Source: Limnoraphis robusta CS-951
GTDB lineage: Bacteria > Cyanobacteriota > Cyanobacteriia > Cyanobacteriales > Microcoleaceae
Direction of reading: 5' to 3'
NCBI RefSeq assembly: GCF_000972705.2
Contig: NZ_LATL02000111.1
Location: 1 to 15,161, forward strand
Length of the DNA: 15,161 nt
Below, piece by piece: positions 7,367 through 13,473 of this stretch (positions are counted from its first letter, which is position 1; each line of letters opens with the position of its first letter). The position numbers and the translations under genes were made by a program. Below the pieces are notes generated by a model. That model saw only the letters and a list, made by a program, of their open reading frames with translations, searched no databases and had not been told where the DNA came from.

Positions 7367-8254
7367 ATGCTTCGGCTTGAGGATCTCTACGAAATTCACG
7401 AAAAATATCAGCCTGCTCTTGATGCCCAAGTTGAAACATTTGCGATCGGCGATCAGATCTTCGATTTTAACGTGCGATCAGCAATTTTAGGCGTTGTCAA
7501 TCTTTCTAAAGATTCCAAACACAAAGAAAGTATTTGCTTGACGACAGAGCAAGCGATTCGTCGTAGCATTATTCTGAATACTGGGGGCGCTGATATTATT
7601 GATATTGGTTCGGAAGCAACAGGTAGCAAGGCAGAGCGAGTCGAGGATTTTAAACAAATCAGCATGATTATTCCTCTGCTTCGTGATCTGCACAAACGGG
7701 GAATTTTGACTTCTGTAGAAACATACAACCCGCAAGTGGCAAAAGAATGCTTGCAAGCTGGGGCAAATATAATCAACTTGACGGGTTCAAAAGACAGCGA
7801 AGCCATTTATCGACTGGTTTCAGAATTCGATGCTGGAGTGATCATTTGCTACCTTCAAGGGGGAAATGCCAGGGAAGTTGTTAACTTTACGGCAGGAGAC
7901 GATCCGGTTGAGCTAATGTACGAGTATTTCGCAAGAGAAATAGAAGTCGCCACTCGCTTAGGAGTCAAGAAAATCTTTATCGATGCTGGGTTTGGTTTTG
8001 AATACCAAAATCTCAAAGAAAGTCTGCTGAGAATTCGCTATCAAATGAAAACGATGCTAACCAGCTTTCGACTGAGGACGTTAGGATTTCCGATTTGTCA
8101 ACAACTTCCCCATGCCTTTGAATTCTTTGGAGAAGAACGTCGCAATGGTCAACTTTTTTTTGCTGTACTTGCTCTTCTCGGAAAAACTGATCTGATCAGA
8201 ACCCATGAAGTTCCGAAAATCAAGGCAGTCTTAGATACAATGGACTTTTTTTAG
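7367..8254 (+). CDS. Divergent dihydropteroate-synthase-like protein
   Basis: This 295-residue protein has the DHPS/pterin-binding TIM-barrel pattern but is heavily altered. Counterparts of E. coli DHPS residues that are kept: Asn22 (N45), Thr62 (T85), Asn115 (N137), Asp185 (D206), and Arg255 and His257 (R278, H280 in RTHEV). Lost or changed: the loop NVTPDSFSDGG reads NLSKDSKHKES, STRPGA reads ATGSKA (Arg63 gone), Asp96 is Glu118, the K in the GFGK motif is Tyr213, and the SRK lysine (Lys221) is replaced. The pABA site therefore looks destroyed while part of the pterin pocket remains. It lies 64 bp after the SDR gene and converges on folK. It could be a pterin-binding enzyme with another reaction, or a folate-binding protein. 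No Shine-Dalgarno is seen before ATG 7367. Confidence 0.75.
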   Translation: MLRLEDLYEIHEKYQPALDAQVETFAIGDQIFDFNVRSAILGVVNLSKDSKHKESICLTTEQAIRRSIILNTGGADIIDIGSEATGSKAERVEDFKQISMIIPLLRDLHKRGILTSVETYNPQVAKECLQAGANIINLTGSKDSEAIYRLVSEFDAGVIICYLQGGNAREVVNFTAGDDPVELMYEYFAREIEVATRLGVKKIFIDAGFGFEYQNLKESLLRIRYQMKTMLTSFRLRTLGFPICQQLPHAFEFFGEERRNGQLFFAVLALLGKTDLIRTHEVPKIKAVLDTMDFF

Positions 8255-8285
8255 ATCAAGTCACCGAAAGAAAGACATCCAAACT

Positions 8286-8822
8286 TCAAATGGATAAGAC
8301 TTTATTGACTCCTGAGCGCTCCACTTGTTCAAGCAATTCAGCAATTGTCTTCCCGGAGATCGGATCGATCCAATGGGGTGCAATCTCTGCTAAAGGAACC
8401 AAAACAAAAGCCCGTTCACTCATACGAGGATGGGGAACTTGTAGATCAGGAGTTTCTAAGATAAAATCCTCAAACAAAATTAAATCCAGGTCAAGAGTTC
8501 GTGGCCCCCAACGCTCTTGACGAACACGACCAAATTGATTTTCAACGTTGAGTAAAGTTTGGAGTAATTGGTAAGGTGTGAGTTGTACTTCTAGCAAAGC
8601 ACAAGCGTTGAGATAGTCCGGTTGCGCTGGGCCAATGGGGGCTGTTTTGTACCAACTTGATCGCCGTTTGACCCGAATTTCGGGAATGTGATCAAGAGTT
8701 TGCAGGGCTTTTTCTAAGGTTTCACCAGAGTCACCCAAATTGCTCCCCAGGGCAATAGCAGTTTGGTAAAATCGGGGTACTACAAAGGAAGATATGCGAT
8801 CGCTCATAAAAACTTGATCCAT
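8286..8822 (-). CDS. folK: 6-hydroxymethyl-7,8-dihydropterin pyrophosphokinase
   Basis: FolK transfers diphosphate from ATP to 6-hydroxymethyl-7,8-dihydropterin, giving the substrate of dihydropteroate synthase. The protein is 178 residues and has all family blocks: ALGSNLGD (24-31), YKTAPIGPAQPDYLN (58-72), RWGPRTLDLDLIL (104-116) with the magnesium-binding Asp pair D111/D113, and VPHPRMSERAFVLVPL (129-144). About 18 residues precede the usual start of the fold. A second ATG at 8807 (MSDRIS), embedded in a HIP1 site, is an alternative start and neither has a clear ribosome binding site. It is alone on the minus strand, convergent with the DHPS-like gene and divergent from folB. Confidence 0.95.
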   Translation of the reverse strand: MDQVFMSDRISSFVVPRFYQTAIALGSNLGDSGETLEKALQTLDHIPEIRVKRRSSWYKTAPIGPAQPDYLNACALLEVQLTPYQLLQTLLNVENQFGRVRQERWGPRTLDLDLILFEDFILETPDLQVPHPRMSERAFVLVPLAEIAPHWIDPISGKTIAELLEQVERSGVNKVLSI

Positions 8823-8858
8823 CTAGATTTATCTGTTCTACTGCCCTTGACTCTCAGT

Positions 8859-8864
8859 ATTATA
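8859..8864 (-). promoter_or_regulatory. Candidate -10 box of folK
   Basis: On the minus strand a perfect TATAAT lies 36 nt before the ATG at 8822, a distance that suits a short leader. No good -35 box was found at 16-18 nt, so an activator or a degenerate -35 would be needed. The overlapping plus-strand TATAAT at 8861-8866 means the box reads both ways. Confidence 0.4.
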
Positions 8865-8982
8865 ATCCTTAGAGGACTCATCCTGTAGATCGCAAGGTGC
8901 TAACTTTTTTCTCTCAGTCTAGGCAGTTGAGCGATAGTTATCGTCCCTAAACTTAGGCCAAGAACTGAAGTCATCAAACTTA

Positions 8983-9009
8983 TTGATAATAGATATCTGA
9001 GTCTAATAA
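8983..9009 (+). promoter_or_regulatory. Candidate promoter of folB-Nudix
   Basis: TTGATA (8983-8988) and TAATAA (9004-9009) are 15 nt apart on the plus strand, slightly short of the preferred 17. They would give a leader of about 110 nt before the folB ATG at 9131. This is a by-eye match only. Confidence 0.28.
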
Positions 9010-9122
9010 AATCTGAATAGAGTTGGTGTACAGAAAAAACGTTCAACCCTTTTTAAAGCCCATTCAATTTAGTTAATCGTTGAAGCGTTTTCATGTTATT
9101 TTAGAGTTAAATCAACTAAAGC

Positions 9123-9126
9123 GAGG
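9123..9126 (+). promoter_or_regulatory. Shine-Dalgarno GAGG deciding the folB start
   Basis: GAGG sits 4 nt before ATG 9131 and overlaps a decoy ATG at 9127 that stops after three codons. Spacing is on the short side, but it supports the family-consistent start over TTG 9080. Confidence 0.5.
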
Positions 9127-9130
9127 ATGG

Positions 9131-9499
9131 ATGGATAAAATCGAGATCGTGGGCCTACGCTACTACGGTTATACGGGATACTTACCTGAAGAAAAGGTAC
9201 TGGGTCAGTGGTTTGAAGTCGATTTAACGCTATGGCTTGACTTAGCTGTTGTCGGAAAAAGTGATCTCTTAGAAGATACCTTAGATTACCGCCAAGCCAC
9301 TGATTGTGTCCGCCAGCAAATTGAAACCTCTAAAAGCGACACTATCGAATATTTGGCGACCCAAATGATTCAGTCTTTACTCCAACTTGATCGCGTCGAG
9401 AAAGTCTGCCTACGCTTGACGAAAGTTGTGCCGCCTATTCCCGGTTTTCCGGGCAAAATTGCTGTAGAATTGACTCGCTCCAGAGACAATTTGTTTTAG
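9131..9499 (+). CDS. folB: Dihydroneopterin aldolase
   Basis: FolB cleaves 7,8-dihydroneopterin to 6-hydroxymethyl-7,8-dihydropterin and glycolaldehyde in folate synthesis. The 122-residue product starting MDKIEIVGLRYYGYTGYLPEE has the usual FolB length. It includes the active-site glutamate region (LPEEKVLGQWFEVDL), DTLDYRQ, TIEYLA and the lysine-containing LTKVVPPIPG near the C-terminus. The frame extends to a TTG at 9080, adding 17 residues with no counterpart in the family. I chose ATG 9131 because it matches the family N-terminus and has GAGG 4 nt upstream (9123-9126). The Nudix gene follows after 30 bp, so the two are probably one operon. Confidence 0.92.
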   Translation: MDKIEIVGLRYYGYTGYLPEEKVLGQWFEVDLTLWLDLAVVGKSDLLEDTLDYRQATDCVRQQIETSKSDTIEYLATQMIQSLLQLDRVEKVCLRLTKVVPPIPGFPGKIAVELTRSRDNLF

Positions 9500-9529
9500 T
9501 CCCCTCTAACAATTGCGAAAATTTCGGTT

Positions 9530-9982
9530 ATGCTAGATCAAACTTCAACAGTCAGAGAATCTCTTCGCCAGCTATTTCCTTTAACAACAGTAGGAGCATT
9601 AGTCGCTCATCCAAGCGGACGAGTTTTGATTGTTAGGACGACAAAATGGAAAGGGACTTGGGGTGTTCCGGGTGGTAAAGTGGAATGGGGAGAAACCCTT
9701 GAAAAAGCTTTACTCAGAGAGTTTAAAGAAGAAGTCGGGCTAGAGTTATTTAATGTGCGCTTTGCATTGTTGCAAGAAGCGGTTATTGATCCTCAATTCG
9801 TGCGAGAGGCTCATTTCATTATGGCTAACTACTACGCTTGTTGTCAAAGCGAAACCATTTCTCCCAACGAAGAAATTGAGGAATGGGCGTGGGTGACTCC
9901 TCAACAAGCGCTGGAGGAGCATCCTTTAAATTATTACACTCGCGTTTTAGTTCAAGACTACTTGCGAACGCAAATCTCCTAA
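9530..9982 (+). CDS. Nudix hydrolase, candidate dihydroneopterin-triphosphate pyrophosphatase
   Basis: This is a 150-residue Nudix enzyme. The Nudix box GX5EX7REUXEEXGU is perfect at residues 49-71 (G49, E55, R63-E64, E67-E68, G70), preceded by WGVPGG. Strands on both sides (VGALVAHPSGRVLIVR and EEWAWVTPQQA) complete the alpha/beta/alpha sandwich. Such enzymes hydrolyse nucleoside diphosphates linked to another moiety, releasing phosphate or pyrophosphate. The 30-bp spacing after folB suggests it removes pyrophosphate from dihydroneopterin triphosphate, as FolQ or NudB do, feeding FolB. The box alone cannot distinguish this from ADP-ribose or oxidised-nucleotide hydrolysis. The gene ends 41 bp from the convergent GTPase gene. 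Confidence 0.9.
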   Translation: MLDQTSTVRESLRQLFPLTTVGALVAHPSGRVLIVRTTKWKGTWGVPGGKVEWGETLEKALLREFKEEVGLELFNVRFALLQEAVIDPQFVREAHFIMANYYACCQSETISPNEEIEEWAWVTPQQALEEHPLNYYTRVLVQDYLRTQIS

Positions 9983-10023
9983 AACCGATTAATGATAACC
10001 TGCCATAGTTGATTGTTCAAGAC

Positions 10024-11679
10024 TTACCAATCCTCTCGCTTGTAATCCCTATCAATCCAATCATTTTCAAACGGATTAACAGAACGTTTTTGGATTTGAA
10101 CAGGGAGGTTAAATTCTTGTTTTGGTTCTTCATCATCTTCTTCCTCCTCCTCGTCTTCTTCTGATAAATTCAAGTTCAAGGGTTCAATAACATGGGCAAT
10201 CGCATCTTGAATAAAACTTTTGACAAACTCATCTTTTCGAGTCAGTTTAAACTGTCGTTGTACCACTTCTGTTATTCCTCCGTCTCCCCAATCTTGATCT
10301 TGACGGAAATATTCAATAAAACTTTTACCCGCAATGCGAGTTAAATAAGCCGCCGTAACGGCTTGAATTGCCTTGCCAATCACTATCGTCCCAAAATGAA
10401 ATTGTAGGGCAGTTGCCACTAATTTTATCGCCCCTTGCACAACGCCTAAACTGGCTAATGTCTTGGCTAAAGATAAGGCTAATTCCCGCCCCCGTTCTAA
10501 ATTTAATTCACAGCCATAAATCTTGCCAATTTCCACCACCATTTGAGCATTAACCGCAGCAGTTGCTAACAAATCAACTACAGGTAAAGGCGTTACTGCA
10601 ATCACTCCCGCCCCTATCCATTGAAACCGTTCAACCACTTTATTCGCTTGACGACGGCGTTGAGTATCCAATAAATTGCGGGCTTCTTCTCCTAAACGTT
10701 GAGATTGTAATAACATATTATCAGCAATTAAATCTTCCCCTTCTTCTCGTAAAATCTTGGCAATTCGACGAATTAACGGCATAATATCCGGTTCGGCTTG
10801 AAACTGTTCTCCAGTCTCCAAAATAACGGCTTGAGGATTAGCCGCAACGCTAACAATATCTTCCGGCGAAATAAACGCTTGCAGCCGTTCTTCTAGACGA
10901 GAAAGAATAATATTTTGATCTTCTTCTGTATACAAGTCAATTTTATTAAAAATTAACAGCGATCGCTTGCCAATTTCTGCTAAACTATAGAGAGGTTGAT
11001 ATTCCGATTGTCGCAAATCGTTATCAACCACAAATAGTAATAAATCCGCTTCTGTTGCCAAAGTTCGCGCTAATTTTCCCCGTTCCGAACCCGCCGTTCC
11101 CGCTTCTAAAATTCCCGGTGTATCGGTAATTAAAATCTCTCGTTCTAACCCTTTTAATTGCAAACGATAGGTTTCTCCAACTTCTGTCGTTCCCATCGGC
11201 GCATTTACCTTTCCCACCATTCGCCCCATTAACGCATTTACAATCGATGTTTTTCCCGCAGAACCCGTACCAAAAATAACAACTTTAAGATTACCCCGAG
11301 ATATATATTCTGCGATTTCATCTGTTCGATTAATAATCGCTTGACGGGCGACTTCATCTTGAATGTGATCAACCTGTTGGCGAATCGTTTTTAAAGATTC
11401 TTCGGTTGCTGAGGCTTTATCGACAGGAACCCGCAAATTTGAGGGGCGTTTTTTACGAGATTTGCCAGTTTTTTTGAATAATCCGGTATAATAAAAAAAG
11501 GCAAAAATTAACAGCCCCAATAAAACAATAATTAACAGCAACAGCAAATTCGCTAAAATCGGATGAGCAGACCAAGCAATTTGACTGTATAATCCAGAGA
11601 TAGACGTGATTAGCCAAATCATCAACCCCAGAATTAGACAGACGCCGAAAATTAGAAGCAAAAAGCGAGAGATAGTCAT
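10024..11679 (-). CDS. Membrane-anchored Era-like GTPase with DUF697 domain
   Basis: This 551-residue protein has two N-terminal transmembrane segments (about 5-28 and 42-66), a basic linker, a GTPase domain and a C-terminal DUF697 (YcjF-like) domain at roughly 345-500. GTP-binding motifs are G1 GTGSAGKT (137-144), a G2 threonine in MGTTEVGE, G3 DTPG (186-189), G4 NKID (245-248) and a G5-like SVAAN near 277-281. Hydrophobic stretches near 355-378 and 410-450 in DUF697 suggest further membrane contact. A run of acidic residues (507-518) precedes the basic and aromatic tail. Substrates or partners are unknown; related cyanobacterial proteins are only annotated as GTPases. It is divergent from purH, with 145 bp between starts. 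Confidence 0.9.
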   Translation of the reverse strand: MTISRFLLLIFGVCLILGLMIWLITSISGLYSQIAWSAHPILANLLLLLIIVLLGLLIFAFFYYTGLFKKTGKSRKKRPSNLRVPVDKASATEESLKTIRQQVDHIQDEVARQAIINRTDEIAEYISRGNLKVVIFGTGSAGKTSIVNALMGRMVGKVNAPMGTTEVGETYRLQLKGLEREILITDTPGILEAGTAGSERGKLARTLATEADLLLFVVDNDLRQSEYQPLYSLAEIGKRSLLIFNKIDLYTEEDQNIILSRLEERLQAFISPEDIVSVAANPQAVILETGEQFQAEPDIMPLIRRIAKILREEGEDLIADNMLLQSQRLGEEARNLLDTQRRRQANKVVERFQWIGAGVIAVTPLPVVDLLATAAVNAQMVVEIGKIYGCELNLERGRELALSLAKTLASLGVVQGAIKLVATALQFHFGTIVIGKAIQAVTAAYLTRIAGKSFIEYFRQDQDWGDGGITEVVQRQFKLTRKDEFVKSFIQDAIAHVIEPLNLNLSEEDEEEEEDDEEPKQEFNLPVQIQKRSVNPFENDWIDRDYKREDW

Positions 11680-11824
11680 AGCAAAAGACGGAGAAACCGC
11701 AGCAAATGAACTCAGATTACCTTCTATGTTAGCGAGGATTGAATCAAACGAGAGAAATCGATGAGGTATAACGCTGAATCAATGTCAAAATAGTAAAGTT
11801 GTTTGTAGATTGGAAGTTGGCATC
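11680..11824. promoter_or_regulatory. Divergent promoter region between GTPase gene and purH
   Basis: The 145-bp gap must serve both genes. On the plus strand TATAAC (11767-11772) is a possible purH -10 box; the best upstream TTGAAT (11739-11744) is 22 nt away, too far for a standard promoter. A good ribosome binding site, GGAAG at 11812-11816, lies 8 nt before ATG 11825. Confidence 0.4.
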
Positions 11825-13372
11825 ATGGCACGTTTGGCACTCTTGAGTACATCCGATAAAACAGGACTCATCGAATTTGCCCAAATCTTAGTCAAAGAAT
11901 TTGAGTTTGATTTAATCAGTAGTGGGGGTACTGCAAAAGCCTTGAAAGAAGCAGGTTTATCCGTTACCAAAGTCTCTGATTATACCGGATTTCCTGAAAT
12001 TTTAGGGGGACGAGTCAAAACCTTACATCCCCGTATTCATGGGGGAATTTTAGCCCGTCGAGATGTTCCCGAAGATTTACAACAGTTAGAAACCCATGAA
12101 ATTCGCCCGATAGATTTAGTAGTTGTTAATCTTTATCCCTTTGAACAAACGATAGCAAAAGCAGGCGTAACATTAGCTGAAGCGATTGAAAATATTGATA
12201 TTGGTGGGCCGACTTTGTTAAGGGCATCAGCAAAAAATTATGCTCATTTAACGGTATTATGTAATCCCGAACAATATCCAGAATATATTGAACAACTGCG
12301 TCAAAATCAAGGCGATATTTCTTTAGAGTTTCGGCAAAATTGCGCGTTAAAAGCCTTTCGCCATACCGCAACTTATGATCAGGCAATTTCAGCTTATTTA
12401 CAACAACAAGAAACCCCCGAAGAAACCCCTCTCCCTTCAGTTTATACCGTAAGCGGCAGCGAATTACAAGCCCTACGGTATGGAGAAAATCCTCATCAAC
12501 CTGCAACTTGGTATCAAACGGGAACTGTTGCAACAGGTTGGGCTGGCGGAAAAATATTACAAGGAAAACCGTTAAGTTATAATAATTTAGTGGATTTAGA
12601 AGCCGCTAGACGAATTATTTCCGAGTTTCCTGATGAACCCGCAGCCGCCATTTTAAAGCATACCAATCCCTGCGGCGTTGCAATGGGAAATAGTCTTTCT
12701 GAAGCCTATCAAAAAGCCTTTGAGGCGGATTCTGTTTCCGCTTTTGGGGGAATTGTCGCCTTAAATCGGGCCATTGATGCCGATACAGCAACGGCATTAA
12801 CCCAAACCTTTTTAGAATGTATTGTCGCCCCCAGTTGTACCCCAGAAGCCTCAGATATTCTTCACAAAAAATCAAAACTGAGAGTATTTATTTTACCCGA
12901 TTTAATGCAAGGGCCGTCACAAACCGTTAAAATGATTGCGGGGGGATTTTTAGTACAAACTTCCGATGATGCGGTAGAAAACCCTCAAGAATGGCAAGTA
13001 GTAACAGAAAAACAACCCACCCCCGAACAATTAGCCGAATTATTGTTAGCCTGGAAAGTGGTTAAACACGTTAAATCTAACGCCATTGTTGTGACAAAAA
13101 ACCGCACAACTTTAGGGGTTGGCGCCGGACAAATGAACCGGGTTGGTTCGGTTAAAATTGCCCTAGAACAAGCGGGAGGAAACGCCAAAGGGGGATATTT
13201 AGCCAGTGATGGATTTTTCCCTTTTGATGACTCAGTACGCACCGCAGCAGCAGCCGGAATTACAGCCATAGTTCAACCGGGAGGAAGTGTGAGAGATGAA
13301 GATTCTATTAAAGCTGCAAATGAGTTAGGGGTGATTATGGTATTAACCGGAATGCGTCATTTCTTACATTAA
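11825..13372 (+). CDS. purH: Bifunctional AICAR transformylase / IMP cyclohydrolase
   Basis: PurH carries out the last two steps of purine synthesis: formylation of AICAR with 10-formyl-tetrahydrofolate, then closure to IMP. The 515-residue product has the N-terminal cyclohydrolase (MGS-like) domain with STSDKTG (8-14), SSGGTAKAL (32-40) and GGRVKTLHPRIHGGIL (61-76). The transformylase domain contains the catalytic Lys-His pair in KHTNPCG (K278, H279), SAFGGIVALN and the C-terminal blocks DGFFPFDDSVRTAA and QPGGSVRDEDSI, ending RHFLH. Length is standard and intact. The frame can be extended to TTG 11810, but ATG 11825 matches the family start and has GGAAG 8 nt upstream. Its cofactor ties it to the folate genes a few kilobases upstream. 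Confidence 0.98.
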   Translation: MARLALLSTSDKTGLIEFAQILVKEFEFDLISSGGTAKALKEAGLSVTKVSDYTGFPEILGGRVKTLHPRIHGGILARRDVPEDLQQLETHEIRPIDLVVVNLYPFEQTIAKAGVTLAEAIENIDIGGPTLLRASAKNYAHLTVLCNPEQYPEYIEQLRQNQGDISLEFRQNCALKAFRHTATYDQAISAYLQQQETPEETPLPSVYTVSGSELQALRYGENPHQPATWYQTGTVATGWAGGKILQGKPLSYNNLVDLEAARRIISEFPDEPAAAILKHTNPCGVAMGNSLSEAYQKAFEADSVSAFGGIVALNRAIDADTATALTQTFLECIVAPSCTPEASDILHKKSKLRVFILPDLMQGPSQTVKMIAGGFLVQTSDDAVENPQEWQVVTEKQPTPEQLAELLLAWKVVKHVKSNAIVVTKNRTTLGVGAGQMNRVGSVKIALEQAGGNAKGGYLASDGFFPFDDSVRTAAAAGITAIVQPGGSVRDEDSIKAANELGVIMVLTGMRHFLH

Positions 13373-13383
13373 TTAAAAAGCAG

Positions 13384-13410
13384 GATGGGTTAGCGTGAGC
13401 ATAACCCATC
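13384..13410. terminator. Perfect 9-bp hairpin after purH (dispersed palindrome or terminator)
   Basis: GATGGGTTA (13384-13392) and TAACCCATC (13402-13410) pair perfectly around a 9-nt loop that itself has GC/GC pairing. It starts 11 bases after the purH stop and has no U-run after it, so it is not a canonical intrinsic terminator. Palindromes of the type GGATGGGTTA...TAACCCATC recur in many cyanobacterial genomes, so a dispersed repeat acting as a transcript end or stabiliser is likely. Confidence 0.6.
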
Positions 13411-13440
13411 AAGTTGAAACCTCTTGTGATCTTTCAAATG

Positions 13441-13449
13441 TGCTATAAT
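13441..13449 (+). promoter_or_regulatory. Extended -10 promoter of the pentapeptide-repeat gene
   Basis: TGCTATAAT at 13441-13449 is a perfect TGn-TATAAT extended -10 box, predicting a start near 13456 and a leader of about 18 nt before ATG 13474. A TTGTGA at 13424-13429 is 14 nt upstream, a poor -35 match, but extended -10 promoters need less. No Shine-Dalgarno is visible in the short leader. Confidence 0.6.
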
Positions 13450-13473
13450 CGGAATACATGATGTAGTACAACG

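Larger units (their letters stand above)
8823..9130. other. 308-bp divergent intergenic region between folK and folB
   Basis: This gap separates two divergently transcribed folate genes and should carry both promoters. It contains a two-way -10-like box (ATTATAAT, 8859-8866) near folK and a TTGATA...TAATAA pair (8983-9009) upstream of folB. I saw no tRNA, riboswitch or known small RNA motif. Confidence 0.6.

Noticed and set aside
7453..7806. Minus-strand frames opposite the DHPS-like gene
   Set aside because: They are shadows of the real frame with low-quality, Ser/Ile/Leu-rich composition and no motifs.
9080..9130. TTG start extending FolB by 17 residues
   Set aside because: The extension has no family counterpart, while ATG 9131 has the family N-terminus and a GAGG upstream.
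12126..13269. Antisense frames within purH
   Set aside because: They lie opposite a highly conserved gene, have no recognisable domains and no ribosome binding sites; they reflect codon bias of purH.
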